Shown here in pieces: positions 1 to 8,227 of a stretch of 64,000 nt of DNA. The DNA is from Cupriavidus alkaliphilus. Its GTDB lineage: Bacteria > Pseudomonadota > Gammaproteobacteria > Burkholderiales > Burkholderiaceae. The stretch's first letter is position 1. Each line of letters begins with the position of its first letter. A program made the translations under genes and the position numbers. The notes below the pieces were generated by a model, which saw only the letters and a list, made by a program, of their open reading frames with translations, searched no databases and had not been told where the DNA came from. The DNA lies in assembly GCF_900094595.1 (NCBI RefSeq), contig NZ_FMAD01000014.1:1-64000 (forward strand), written 5' to 3'.

Positions 1-277
1 GCTGCAAACCTCGCTGCGCCAACCTCCCGGCCGACCCCGCAACCCTTGCTGCGCCTGCCTTGCAGGGGCCGCGTTGTGTTGCGAGGGGGCGAATAGTAAG
101 CGAGCGCGGCGGGGTTGGCAAGCGTTTCAACGAAATAATTCGGTGACGCCGCAAAGCCGTCCCTAATGACACCAGTTTGTCAGCCGCAGCCCCATGATTC
201 ATGATCTGGGCCTGGAGTGAGCCAGGCACACCGCCGCCGCGGCACTGCATGGCGGACAGAGCCAAATCGGAATCCTC
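1..277. other. Intergenic leader at window edge
   Basis: No coding frame with convincing protein character was found here. The first ~60 bases are GC-rich; bases ~120-170 are richer in A/T and could hold the promoter of the DUF488 gene that follows, but no hexamer pair stands out. It may also contain the 5' flank of a gene lying left of the window. Confidence 0.4.
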
Positions 278-664
278 ATGACCATCAGAATCGTAAGACT
301 GGGTACACCGCGCGCGGCGGACGAGGGCCTGCGCGTCGGCACCGTGCGCCGGCCGCCGCGGGGCGTGCCCAAATCGGAGTTTGCGAGCCGCGATTACTAT
401 GATGTCTGGTATCCGGCTCTTTCGCCGTCGCCAGAACTGGTCGCCCAGGCGCTGCAAGCGACCGACGACAAGGAATGGCGCGCCTTCGTGCGGCATTTCC
501 GCAAGGAAATGGCCGAGCCGGACGCCAGCCGCACGCTGGACCTGCTGGCGGCGTTGTCGCACCAGACCAATTTCTCGGTGGGCTGCTATTGCGAGGACGA
601 AGCGCGTTGCCACCGCTCTGTCTTGCGCGAATTGCTCGCCGAGCGCGGGGCCGTGATCGACTGA
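278..664 (+). CDS. DUF488 family protein
   Basis: A 128-residue cytoplasmic protein matching the DUF488 family in its features: an N-terminal RIVRLGTPR strand, a WYPALSPSPELV segment, and a C-terminal CYCEDEARCHRSVLRELL block in which cysteines and a histidine cluster (residues ~103-111), the family's most conserved part. Biochemical function is not established for the family. No transmembrane or signal segment. The ATG at 278 has only a weak GGAATCC-type ribosome site. The next gene follows within about 65 bases on the same strand, so co-transcription is possible. Family assignment is by pattern recognition. Confidence 0.8.
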   Translation: MTIRIVRLGTPRAADEGLRVGTVRRPPRGVPKSEFASRDYYDVWYPALSPSPELVAQALQATDDKEWRAFVRHFRKEMAEPDASRTLDLLAALSHQTNFSVGCYCEDEARCHRSVLRELLAERGAVID

Positions 665-728
665 GTTGCGCGACGTGCCGGGATCTTCCCGGCTTTGTTT
701 TCACGTTTTCCCCGCTTCCCTTCTTCCG

Positions 729-1973
729 ATGGCGCTGAACGTAGTCTGGCTCGGCTTCTTCCTGATTTCCTTCTCTGCCGCCTGTGTCCGGGTGGCCCAG
801 GGTGACCTCGCCGTGTTTCCGGCGATGTTGAGCAGTCTGTTCGACAGCGCCCGCACCGCCTTCGAGATCGCGCTGGGACTGGCGGGGGTAATGAGTCTGT
901 GGCTGGGCATCATGCGCATCGGCGAGCGCGCCGGCGTTGTCGACGCCTTTGCCCGGCTGGTGAACCCGCTGCTGCGGCATTTCTTTCCCGGCGTGCCCCA
1001 GGGTCACCCGGCACAGGGCGCGATGATGATGAACGTGTCGGCCAACCTGCTCGGGCTCGACAACGCCGCCACGCCGCTGGGCCTGAATGCGATGCGCGAG
1101 TTGCAGACGCTGAACCGGCGCCCGGACGTCGCGACCGACGCGCAGATCATGTTCATCGTGCTCAATTCTGCCGGGCTGACGCTGATCCCGACTTCGGTCA
1201 TCGCCATCCGCCAGGCCATCGCGGTCAAGCAGGGTCTGGTCGGTTTCAACGCCGCCGATATCTTCTTGCCGACGCTGCTCGCCACCGGCGGCGCCTGCCT
1301 CGCCGGGTTGCTGGCGGTGGCCTGGGTTCAGCGGATCAACCTGCTACGCCCCGCCGTGCTGGTGGCGTTCGGGCTGGTGCTCGCGCTGCTTGGGGCGATG
1401 TTCGCCTGGTTGCAGCATGCGCCGCCCGAGCAGGTCGGTACCGTGACGGCGCTGGCGGGTGCCGGCTTCATCCTGTCCTTGATCACCCTCTTCCTGATTT
1501 GCGGGGCGCTGCGCCGGGTCAATGTCTATGAGGCGTTTATCGACGGCGCCAAGGAAGGCTTCGGCGTAGCCGTACAGATCATCCCCTATCTGGTTGCGAT
1601 CCTGGTCGCGATCGGCTTGTTCCGCGCCGCGGGCTGCATGGACGTACTGATGGCCTGGCTCACGCATGCGGTCGCGCTGCTGGGTGTCAACACAGACTTT
1701 GTCCCGGCGCTGCCGGTCGGGCTAATGAAGATCCTGTCCGGGGCCGGGGCGCGCGGGCTGATGGTCGACGTGATGACGACCTACGGCGTGGATTCGTTCC
1801 AGGGGCGGCTGGCCGCGATTATCCAAGGCTCGACCGAGACGACCTTCTATGTCCTCGCGGTTTACTTCGGCAGCATCAATGTACGCAACACGCGACATGC
1901 GCTGGGTTGCGCGCTGGTCGCGGACGCCGCAGGAATTGTCTGTGCCGTGGGCGCCGCATATCTTTTCCGATGA
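729..1973 (+). CDS. SpmA/SpmB-type nucleoside-recognition (Gate) membrane protein
   Basis: A 414-residue integral membrane protein resembling a fusion of spore maturation proteins SpmA and SpmB (two Gate/nucleoside-recognition domains). The first half has the family-typical MMMNVSANLLGLDNAATPLG stretch (residues ~98-117) and the second half a GARGLMVDVMTTYG / IIQGSTETTFYVLAVYFG pair near the C-terminus. In spore formers SpmA and SpmB act in spore-core dehydration; this organism does not sporulate, so the role is unknown, possibly small-molecule transport. The frame is open from a TTG at 666, but the ATG at 729 begins directly before the first hydrophobic helix and is preferred. Confidence 0.82.
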   Translation: MALNVVWLGFFLISFSAACVRVAQGDLAVFPAMLSSLFDSARTAFEIALGLAGVMSLWLGIMRIGERAGVVDAFARLVNPLLRHFFPGVPQGHPAQGAMMMNVSANLLGLDNAATPLGLNAMRELQTLNRRPDVATDAQIMFIVLNSAGLTLIPTSVIAIRQAIAVKQGLVGFNAADIFLPTLLATGGACLAGLLAVAWVQRINLLRPAVLVAFGLVLALLGAMFAWLQHAPPEQVGTVTALAGAGFILSLITLFLICGALRRVNVYEAFIDGAKEGFGVAVQIIPYLVAILVAIGLFRAAGCMDVLMAWLTHAVALLGVNTDFVPALPVGLMKILSGAGARGLMVDVMTTYGVDSFQGRLAAIIQGSTETTFYVLAVYFGSINVRNTRHALGCALVADAAGIVCAVGAAYLFR

Positions 1974-2047
1974 CCGTGCAGGTTGCCGAATATCGTTGTT
2001 TCCATACAACGACATTGTGCGCATCATCCTACATTGACACATTGGAC

Positions 2048-2076
2048 TTGGTGCGTCGCAACAAAGCATGTATAGT
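2048..2076 (+). promoter_or_regulatory. Sigma-70 type promoter for the sRNA candidate
   Basis: TTGGTG (2048-2053), a 17-base spacer and TATAGT (2071-2076; five of six to TATAAT) predict a start near 2083. Just upstream, 1994-2011 is an inverted repeat CGTTGT-N6-ACAACG that could be an operator. The promoter lies ~75 bases past the stop of the upstream gene and fires into a short region ending in a strong terminator. Confidence 0.5.
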
Positions 2077-2082
2077 GAAGTC

Positions 2083-2141
2083 TGTCTCCTCCACCACCTC
2101 GGTGGATTCCAACCCACGCATAACCTGCGTGGGTTTTTTTT
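2083..2141 (+). ncRNA. Candidate small RNA (~59 nt) with C-rich loop and terminator
   Basis: The predicted transcript contains CTCCTCC near its 5' end, a hairpin CCACC-ACCTC-GGTGG (2091-2105), then a perfect 10-bp terminator hairpin (arms 2111-2120 and 2126-2135, loop TAACC) followed by a T run to 2141. The exposed CTCC/ACCTC words are complementary to Shine-Dalgarno sequences, as in small RNAs that pair with ribosome-binding sites. No open frame is seen. The same terminator could simply end the SpmA/B-like mRNA; the separate promoter favours an independent RNA. Not matched to any named family. Confidence 0.5.
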
Positions 2142-2337
2142 CGCCTGTATCCAACCTCGGGCGCTAGGGATTTCCGCATCGCAACAATAACGCCGAGGGC
2201 GACGGCACGGCACCTCAACGGGACATGGCCCGCGGTGGGAAACATCCGCAGGATGTACCGCCTGGCCGCGGGACTTTACGGAATTCGGGCTTGGCCTATA
2301 TTGATTGGATACGTCCGCCGCCAGCACGAGGCACGCC

Positions 2338-2616
2338 ATGCCAGACATCACGTTCCCTCGCAGCCTTCCCACCTACTGTGCAGCCAGCCTGACGCTGTCC
2401 TGCCCCGCGACGGTCAACGGCAGTCCCACCTTGTATTCCGTCACCGCCGAGGCGCTCGAAGCCCACTTCGGCGCGCGCTCGCCCCGCGAAGAAGACCTGG
2501 TGGCGGCCTTCACCAATAACCGCCAGCGCATCGAGCGCCTGGCAGAAAGCCTGTTCGAACTGACCGAGGCGCGCGAAATCGTGCTGCGCAGCGGCCACTT
2601 CCGCTTTGCAGGCTGA
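2338..2616 (+). CDS. DUF1488 family protein
   Basis: A 92-residue soluble protein of the DUF1488 type: an N-terminal strand-rich half (ITFPRSLPTY, LTLSCPATVNG, LYSVTAEALEAHFG) and a helical C-terminal half with a NRQRIERLAESLF segment and the ending EIVLRSGHF. Family function is unknown. The frame is open from 2305, but the ATG at 2338 is preferred because a purine-rich GAGG lies about eight bases before it and family similarity begins there. It stands alone between the sRNA candidate and the convergent universal stress gene. Confidence 0.75.
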   Translation: MPDITFPRSLPTYCAASLTLSCPATVNGSPTLYSVTAEALEAHFGARSPREEDLVAAFTNNRQRIERLAESLFELTEAREIVLRSGHFRFAG

Positions 2617-2637
2617 GCGTAGCTGCGAAGGGCCGCT

Positions 2638-3108
2638 TCAATCGCCTTTCGCCGCGCCGCGCACCAGCAGCACTGGCACGGTGGACTGGCGGATCACCGC
2701 CTCGGCCACGCTGCCCAGCACCAGCCGGCGCACGCCGCGGCGGCCATGCGTGCCGATTACCAGCAGGTCTGCTCCCCATTGACGCGCGGCCTCATTGATG
2801 GAAGCACCGATGTCCCCAGGCACCGCAGCCGCGGTCACGAGTTGGGTTTCATGCGTGACGCCGGCACCAGCCAGTCGCCGTGCTGCGGCCTGCAGGGCGC
2901 GTTGCCCGCTTTCTTCGAAGGCCTTCTGCAACTGGCTTGGGTCATAGTAGCCGGCGTCGAACATGGGCGTGCCGGTATCGACCACATAGAGCGCCAGCAC
3001 GGTGGCACCGCCGGGGGATGCCACGCGAATGGCTTCATCAACCGCCAGGTCCGACGTGCTGCTGCCGTCCACCGCCACTACGATCTTGCCGTATGCCGCG
3101 CTTGTCAT
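2638..3108 (-). CDS. Universal stress protein, UspA family
   Basis: A 156-residue single-domain UspA-type protein: N-terminal KIVVAVDGSSTSDLAVDEAI and, near the C-terminus, the ATP-binding signature G-T-H-G-R-R-G-x9-G-S followed by VPVLLV. Such proteins are cytoplasmic nucleotide-binding stress proteins, often induced on growth arrest or anoxia. The ATG at 3108 is preceded by a strong GGAGGTA site; an in-frame start at 3216 would add 36 residues without family similarity. It is divergent from the paa operon and shares the 200-base intergenic region with it. Confidence 0.88.
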   Translation of the reverse strand: MTSAAYGKIVVAVDGSSTSDLAVDEAIRVASPGGATVLALYVVDTGTPMFDAGYYDPSQLQKAFEESGQRALQAAARRLAGAGVTHETQLVTAAAVPGDIGASINEAARQWGADLLVIGTHGRRGVRRLVLGSVAEAVIRQSTVPVLLVRGAAKGD

Positions 3109-3227
3109 GAGCGTACCTCCGTTGATGGAAAAGAGATGCGGCACAGTGCCGCCTGTCTTGGATAGTACACATCGGGCGAAGCCGGCGTTATGCGCCGACA
3201 CAAACCCCGCGGACATGCCCCCTTTAA

Positions 3228-3255
3228 TTGACCGACCGGTCGGCTTTTATATAAT
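3228..3255 (+). promoter_or_regulatory. paa promoter with embedded TetR/PaaR-type operator
   Basis: TTGACC (3228-3233) and TATAAT (3250-3255) are separated by 16 bases, an almost ideal sigma-70 promoter 54 bases before paaA. Between them sits the perfect 12-bp palindrome CCGACCGGTCGG (3232-3243), typical of TetR-family operators. Binding there would block RNA polymerase. The TetR gene at 8228-8845 downstream of the paa genes is the natural candidate repressor. In other Burkholderiales PaaR represses paa promoters and is released by phenylacetyl-CoA; direct evidence here is only the palindrome and its position. Confidence 0.8.
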
Positions 3256-3308
3256 AGGGCCAGCCGCGCCGGACCGAGCTGCCGCGGCGCCCCGCCAGAG
3301 GAGACGCT

Positions 3309-4328
3309 ATGTACACGCAGAGTCTTGACCTGCCCGGCCAGCACGCCGATGCAGCGCAGGCCAGCGCGCCCCCCGATGAAGCCGCCTGCCAGGCAGCGTT
3401 CGACGCCTGCATGGCCGCCGACGGCAAGATCGAGCCGCAGGACTGGATGCCGCAGGCCTACCGCAAGACCCTGGTGCGGCAGATCTCGCAGCATGCGCAC
3501 TCCGAGATCGTCGGCATGCTGCCGGAGGGCAACTGGATCAGCCGGGCGCCGTCGCTCAAACGCAAGGCTATCCTGCTTGCCAAGGTCCAGGATGAAGGCG
3601 GCCATGGCCTCTACCTGTATTCGGCGGCCGAGACCCTGGACGCCTCGCGCGATGACCTGGTCGACGCGCTGCACAGCGGCAAGGCCAAGTATTCGTCGAT
3701 CTTCAATTACCCGACGCTGACCTGGGCCGATGTCGGGGTGATCGGCTGGCTGGTCGACGGCGCCGCGATCATGAACCAGATCCCGTTGTGCCGCTGCTCG
3801 TACGGGCCGTATGCGCGCGCCATGATCCGCATCTGCAAGGAAGAATCGTTCCACCAGCGCCAGGGCTTCGACGCGCTGCTGGCCATGATGCGCGGCACCG
3901 ACGCCCAGCGCGACATGGTGCAGGACGCGGTCAACCGCTGGTGGTTCCCGGTGCTGATGATGTTCGGCCCGCCCGATGCCGCCTCCACCAATAGCGCGCA
4001 GACCATGGCCTGGGGTATCAAGCGCATCTCCAACGACGACCTGCGCCAGAAGTTTGTCGATGCCACGGTCGAGCAGGCGCGCGTGCTGGGCGTGACCCTG
4101 CCCGACCCAGGGCTGCAATGGAATGCCGAGCGCGGCCACTATGACTACAGCCCGCTGGACTGGGACGAATTCTGGCGTGTTATCAACGGCGACGGACCGT
4201 GCAACAAGGAACGTCTGGCCACCCGCGTGAAGGCGCACGAGGACGGCGCCTGGGTGCGCGAAGCCGCGCTGGCGCACGCCGCCAAGCTGGCCGAACGCGA
4301 AGCCGGCGCCGGCCGCGCCGCCGCCTGA
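3309..4328 (+). CDS. paaA: Phenylacetyl-CoA 1,2-epoxidase subunit PaaA (catalytic)
   Basis: The 339-residue catalytic subunit of the multicomponent monooxygenase PaaABCE, which converts phenylacetyl-CoA to its ring 1,2-epoxide in aerobic phenylacetate catabolism. It is a ferritin-like diiron protein: EGGH (residues 96-99) and EESFH (178-182) are ExxH motifs that supply diiron ligands. Length is normal for the family. The ATG at 3309 is preceded by GAGGAGACGCT. First gene of paaABCDE, directly behind a promoter with a TetR-type operator. Cytoplasmic. Confidence 0.96.
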   Translation: MYTQSLDLPGQHADAAQASAPPDEAACQAAFDACMAADGKIEPQDWMPQAYRKTLVRQISQHAHSEIVGMLPEGNWISRAPSLKRKAILLAKVQDEGGHGLYLYSAAETLDASRDDLVDALHSGKAKYSSIFNYPTLTWADVGVIGWLVDGAAIMNQIPLCRCSYGPYARAMIRICKEESFHQRQGFDALLAMMRGTDAQRDMVQDAVNRWWFPVLMMFGPPDAASTNSAQTMAWGIKRISNDDLRQKFVDATVEQARVLGVTLPDPGLQWNAERGHYDYSPLDWDEFWRVINGDGPCNKERLATRVKAHEDGAWVREAALAHAAKLAEREAGAGRAAA

Positions 4329-4354
4329 TCATTGACCTCGCCGAGGAGACCACG

Positions 4355-4642
4355 ATGCAACGCAAGGAATGGCCGCTGTGGGAAGTGTTCGTGCGCAGCA
4401 AGCAAGGCCTGGAACACAAGCATTGCGGCAGCCTGCACGCGGCCGACGCGCAGCAGGCGCTGCACATGGCGCGCGACGTCTATACGCGGCGCCAGGAAGG
4501 CGTGTCGATCTGGGTGGTGCCGTCCGCGGCCATCACGGCCAGCGTGCCTGAGGAAAAGCCGGAGCTGTTCGACCCGATGGCGGACAAGATCTACCGGCAC
4601 CCGACGTTCTACCAGCTGCCCGACGAAGTCAACCACATGTAA
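4355..4642 (+). CDS. paaB: Phenylacetyl-CoA epoxidase subunit PaaB
   Basis: A 95-residue protein with the PaaB features: WPLWEVFVRSKQGLEHKH near the N-terminus and the ending YRHPTFYQLPDEVNHM. PaaB is a small accessory subunit of the epoxidase complex; published work indicates it helps join the oxygenase core to the reductase. The ATG at 4355 follows a clear GAGGAGACCACG site 26 bases after the paaA stop. The frame continues upstream into paaA, but that part is a shadow of paaA. Confidence 0.95.
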   Translation: MQRKEWPLWEVFVRSKQGLEHKHCGSLHAADAQQALHMARDVYTRRQEGVSIWVVPSAAITASVPEEKPELFDPMADKIYRHPTFYQLPDEVNHM

Positions 4643-4652
4643 GGCCCGCACC

Positions 4653-5504
4653 ATGACCGCGTCCCCACAGCCTGCCGTGCCTGCCTTGCTCGACCACCTG
4701 CCGCCGGCGCGCACCGCCGCGCTGCGCTACTTGCTGCGCCTGGCCGACAACGCCCTGATCCTCGGCCAGCGCAACGCCGAGTGGTGCGGCCATGGGCCGG
4801 TGCTGGAAGAAGACATCGCGCTGGCCAATATCAGCCTCGACCTGATCGGCCAGGCGCGGCTGCTGTATGGCCGCGCCGGCGAACTGGAGGGCGAGCTCAC
4901 CGGCTTGCCCCGCCATGAGGATGACTACGCCTACTGGCGCACCGAGCGCGAGTTCCGCAACTGGACGCTGCTGGAACTGCCGCATCGCGGCCCGCTCTCC
5001 GGCAACGCCGCCGCCGAACGCGACTACGCCGTCACCATCGTGCGCAACTTCCTGTACAGCGCGCTGATGGTCGAGCTGTGGCAGGCCTTGCAGGCGAGCC
5101 GGGACGACCAGCTGGCCGCGATCGCCGCCAAGGCGATCAAGGAGGCGCGCTATCACCTGCACCATGCGGCCGGCTGGGTGGTGCGGCTGGGCGACGGCAC
5201 CGAGGCCTCGCACGCGCGCATGCAGCACGCGCTGGAACACCTGCTGCCGTACATGAACGAGTGTTTTGCGGAGGACGCGGTCGAAAGCGAGGCGGCCGCG
5301 CAGGGGATCGGCGTAGTCACCGCCACGCTGCGCCCGGCCTGGGACGCCACCGTCGCCGAGACACTGCAGGCGGCCACGCTGGCCTTGCCGGCGGCCACCG
5401 GCTTTGTCTCGGCCGGCAAACACGGCGTGCATTCGGAACACATGAGCTACCTGCTGGGCGAGATGCAGGGGCTGGCGCGGGCCCATCCGGGCGCGCAATG
5501 GTGA
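4653..5504 (+). CDS. paaC: Phenylacetyl-CoA epoxidase subunit PaaC
   Basis: A 283-residue ferritin-like protein, the structural partner of PaaA in the epoxidase core. Family marks include LADNALILGQRNAEWCGHGPVLEEDIALANISLDLIGQAR near the N-terminus and the later KEARYHLHHAAGWVVRLGDGT block. PaaC has a degenerate metal site and stabilises PaaA. The ATG at 4653 begins 11 bases after the paaB stop; the TTG-led upstream extension overlaps paaB and is rejected. Confidence 0.95.
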   Translation: MTASPQPAVPALLDHLPPARTAALRYLLRLADNALILGQRNAEWCGHGPVLEEDIALANISLDLIGQARLLYGRAGELEGELTGLPRHEDDYAYWRTEREFRNWTLLELPHRGPLSGNAAAERDYAVTIVRNFLYSALMVELWQALQASRDDQLAAIAAKAIKEARYHLHHAAGWVVRLGDGTEASHARMQHALEHLLPYMNECFAEDAVESEAAAQGIGVVTATLRPAWDATVAETLQAATLALPAATGFVSAGKHGVHSEHMSYLLGEMQGLARAHPGAQW

Positions 5505-5535
5505 GCGCACGCTTCAGCGCAAAGGGTTGATCCAC

Positions 5536-6105
5536 ATGAACGTCACCCCCCTCCCTTCCCACAACGTGAACGACGCAAGCGCCACCGGTGCACGCGTCGC
5601 GCGCGCGTGGGCGGCGCTCGAGGCGGTGCCGGACCCGGAGATCCCGGTGGTGTCGATCCGCGAACTGGGCATCCTGCGCGAGGTCGTGGCAGCGCCGGAC
5701 GGCGCGTTGGAGATCGTCATCACGCCCACCTATTCCGGTTGCCCGGCGATGTCGCAGATCGGTGAGGACATCGGCCAGGCGCTGGACCGCGCCGGGCTGG
5801 CGCCGTGGCGCATCCGCACCGTGCTGGCGCCGGCCTGGACCACGGACTGGATCACGCCGGCCGCGCGCGAGCGCCTGCGCGCATTCGGCATCGCGCCGCC
5901 CGGACAGTGCGGCACGCCGGCCGGGGCGCAGCCGCTGCGCTTCGTGCCGCGCGCCGCGCGCGCCGGCGCGCCCGATGCCGTGGCCTGCCCGCGCTGCGGC
6001 AGCGTCCATACGCAGGAGATCTCGCGCTTTGCCTCGACCGCCTGCAAGGCGCTGTACCGGTGCCTGGACTGCCGCGAGCCGTTCGACTATTTCAAACCCT
6101 ACTGA
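5536..6105 (+). CDS. paaD: PaaD, MIP18/DUF59-type Fe-S assembly factor for the epoxidase
   Basis: A 189-residue protein with an N-terminal DUF59/MIP18 domain (VPDPEIPVVSIRELGI; TYSGCPAM with a conserved cysteine) and a C-terminal cysteine-pair region (CPRCGS ... CKALYRCLDC). PaaD is needed for epoxidase activity and is thought to help mature Fe-S centres, probably that of PaaE. The ATG at 5536 is preceded by AAAGGG with nine-base spacing; a TTG at 5527 is an alternative. It follows paaC by 31 bases. Confidence 0.93.
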   Translation: MNVTPLPSHNVNDASATGARVARAWAALEAVPDPEIPVVSIRELGILREVVAAPDGALEIVITPTYSGCPAMSQIGEDIGQALDRAGLAPWRIRTVLAPAWTTDWITPAARERLRAFGIAPPGQCGTPAGAQPLRFVPRAARAGAPDAVACPRCGSVHTQEISRFASTACKALYRCLDCREPFDYFKPY

Positions 6106-6129
6106 GCCCCCGGGCCGAGCCAGGCTGCC

Positions 6130-7227
6130 ATGACTCCACAGTTCCACCCGCTGCGCGTGGCGCAGGTGCGCCCCGAGACCGCCGACACCATCTCGATCGC
6201 GTTCGAGGTCCCGGACGCGCTGCGCGACGCCTATCGCTTCACGCAAGGGCAGTTCCTGACGCTGAAGGCGCCGGTCGACGGCAAGGACCTGCGGCGCTCT
6301 TACTCGATCTGCTCGGCGGTGCAGGACTATGACGCGCACGGCGAATTGCGCGTGGCGGTCAAGCTGGTGGAGGACGGGCTGTTTTCCAGCCATCTGCACG
6401 ATTCCATCGCCCCCGGGCAAGTGATCGACGTGATGACGCCCGACGGGCGCTTCCACGTGCCGCTCGACGCCAAGGCCGCGCGCCACTATGTCGCCTTTGC
6501 CGCCGGCAGCGGCATCACCCCGGTGCTGTCGCTGGTCCGCACCACGCTGCAGGCCGAGCCGCACAGCCGCTTTACGCTGGTCTATGGCAACCGCAATGTC
6601 GACAGCATCATCTTTTCCGAAGCGCTGGAGGACCTGAAGAACCAGTACCTGGCGCGCTTCACGCTCTACCACGTGCTGTCGCGCCAGCCGCAGGAGGTGG
6701 ACCTGCTGCACGGCCGGCTCGACCATGCGCGCGTGACCGCCTTCCTGCAGACGCTGATCCCGGTGGACGACATCGACGCGGCCTTTGTCTGCGGCCCGGC
6801 CTCGATGATCGACGAGGTCGAGGCGGCGCTGCGCGATGCGGGCCTGGACCCGCACCGCATCCACGCCGAGCGCTTCGGGGTGCCGCTGGCACCAACCCGG
6901 CGCAAGCCGGCCGCCGCCCATGCCGCGCACGCGGACCATGCCGGCACGGCGGAGCTGGTGGTTGTGCTCGATGGCAAGCAGCACAGCATGCGCCTGCCGC
7001 TGGAGGACGCCAACGTGCTCGACACCGCGCTCGCCGCCGGGCTGGACCTGCCCTACGCCTGCAAGGGCGGGGTCTGTTGCACCTGCCGGGCCAAGGTGCT
7101 GGAAGGCAAGGTCGAGATGGAGAAGAACTACACGCTCGAGCCCTGGGAGATGGACAAGGGTTTCGTGCTCACCTGCCAGGCACGCGCGCTCACGCCGCGG
7201 GTGGTGGTCAGCTACGACGAACGCTGA
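6130..7227 (+). CDS. paaE: Phenylacetyl-CoA epoxidase reductase PaaE
   Basis: A 365-residue NADPH-dependent reductase delivering electrons to PaaAC. The N-terminal ferredoxin-reductase half has the FAD-binding RRSYSICS motif and GSGITPVLSLV for nucleotide binding; the C-terminal half is a plant-type [2Fe-2S] ferredoxin with cysteines 311, 316, 319 (C-x4-C-x2-C) and 349. An alanine/histidine-rich linker joins them around residue 260. It starts 24 bases after paaD and closes the epoxidase gene set. Confidence 0.96.
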   Translation: MTPQFHPLRVAQVRPETADTISIAFEVPDALRDAYRFTQGQFLTLKAPVDGKDLRRSYSICSAVQDYDAHGELRVAVKLVEDGLFSSHLHDSIAPGQVIDVMTPDGRFHVPLDAKAARHYVAFAAGSGITPVLSLVRTTLQAEPHSRFTLVYGNRNVDSIIFSEALEDLKNQYLARFTLYHVLSRQPQEVDLLHGRLDHARVTAFLQTLIPVDDIDAAFVCGPASMIDEVEAALRDAGLDPHRIHAERFGVPLAPTRRKPAAAHAAHADHAGTAELVVVLDGKQHSMRLPLEDANVLDTALAAGLDLPYACKGGVCCTCRAKVLEGKVEMEKNYTLEPWEMDKGFVLTCQARALTPRVVVSYDER

Positions 7228-7422
7228 TCCCGGCACGCGCTCGCGTGCGTCGTCAGACAATCGCCGACATTGGCCAGCACTGGCCGTGACTACAATGGCG
7301 GCAGGCGGCGCCCTGCTGGCGCGATGCTTGCAGGCGGGTGATCGGGCGCGCGGTGCGGTCAGCTGTCGCGCCGCCGCCGCGGCGGCGCCAGCGAACCGCC
7401 CCACCCATATACAATCACGGCC

Positions 7423-8217
7423 ATGCAATATATCCACGTCGTCAACGGTGATGTAGCAGGCACGACCCTGCGCCAGGCGCTGGCCCAGGCGGCGCGGCCG
7501 GACCCTGTCGTGGTGCTGCGCGACGATCTCGCGGTCGGTCCGCTGGCGGACATCGACAGCACCGGCATGATCCGCTCCGGCTTCTGGCAGCGCGTCGCCC
7601 CGCACACCGACATCGACTTTGCCGCCGAGATGCGCCAGGCGCTGGACCAGCTGCTGGCGCTGCGGCAGGACGACATGGAAGTGGCCATCTGGCACGGCCA
7701 GAGCGCGGCCGACCAGCTGATGCTGCGCCGGGTGGTATTCCACCTGTACCAGGCACCACAGCGCATCAACGAGGTCGCGATGGACCTGCGCGAACTGGAA
7801 ACGCCCGCGCAGGGCAACCTGGCGGCGATCGGCATGTACTCACCGGCGCGGCTGGCGCGGCGCTTCTCCACCATCGCGCCGGTCTCGGTGCTGCGGCTGG
7901 GGCGCCTGGGTTACGAATGGCAGCAGAACGTCAAGGAAAACGCCGACGTGCGGCTGTGGAAGGGCAACACGCTGGTGCCGGCGGCCTACCGCACCATCGA
8001 CGACATCATCATGGAGCGCGCCCCGGCCGACTGGACCCCCGCGGCGCAGGTGGTCGGCAGCGTGATGGGCGCGATCGAGGGCCTGCTGGCCAGCGACTGG
8101 TTCGTGTTCTGGCGCTGCCGGGAACTGATCGCCATGGGCCAGCTGGTGCTGCGCGGCAACGCCGACTCGCTCGATACCTGCGAGCTGCGCCGCCATGCCG
8201 GCGGCGGGGGCGAATAA
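7423..8217 (+). CDS. DUF1835-domain protein between paaE and paaR
   Basis: A 264-residue soluble protein with a DUF1835-type N-terminal half: HVVNGDVAGTTLRQAL, VVLRDDLAVGPLADID, then a WHGQSAADQLMLRRVVFHL block resembling the family's adenylate/nucleotide-fold segment. The C-terminal half is helical with several tryptophans. No catalytic role is known. It lies 195 bases after paaE and 10 bases before the TetR gene on the same strand, suggesting co-transcription with the regulator. A possible promoter, TTGGCC(7270-7275)-N15-TACAAT(7291-7296), overlaps the palindrome GGCCAG-CA-CTGGCC (7272-7285). Confidence 0.75.
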   Translation: MQYIHVVNGDVAGTTLRQALAQAARPDPVVVLRDDLAVGPLADIDSTGMIRSGFWQRVAPHTDIDFAAEMRQALDQLLALRQDDMEVAIWHGQSAADQLMLRRVVFHLYQAPQRINEVAMDLRELETPAQGNLAAIGMYSPARLARRFSTIAPVSVLRLGRLGYEWQQNVKENADVRLWKGNTLVPAAYRTIDDIIMERAPADWTPAAQVVGSVMGAIEGLLASDWFVFWRCRELIAMGQLVLRGNADSLDTCELRRHAGGGGE

Positions 8218-8227
8218 TCAAGAATAT

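Noticed and set aside
7231-7250. Hairpin GCACGC-GCTC-GCGTGC after paaE
   Set aside because: A short stem without a T run; not strong enough to call a terminator.
5317-7743. 808-codon open frame on the minus strand
   Set aside because: It lies antisense to paaC-paaE, runs across several real genes and gives Arg/Gln/His-rich protein without domains; a codon-bias shadow.
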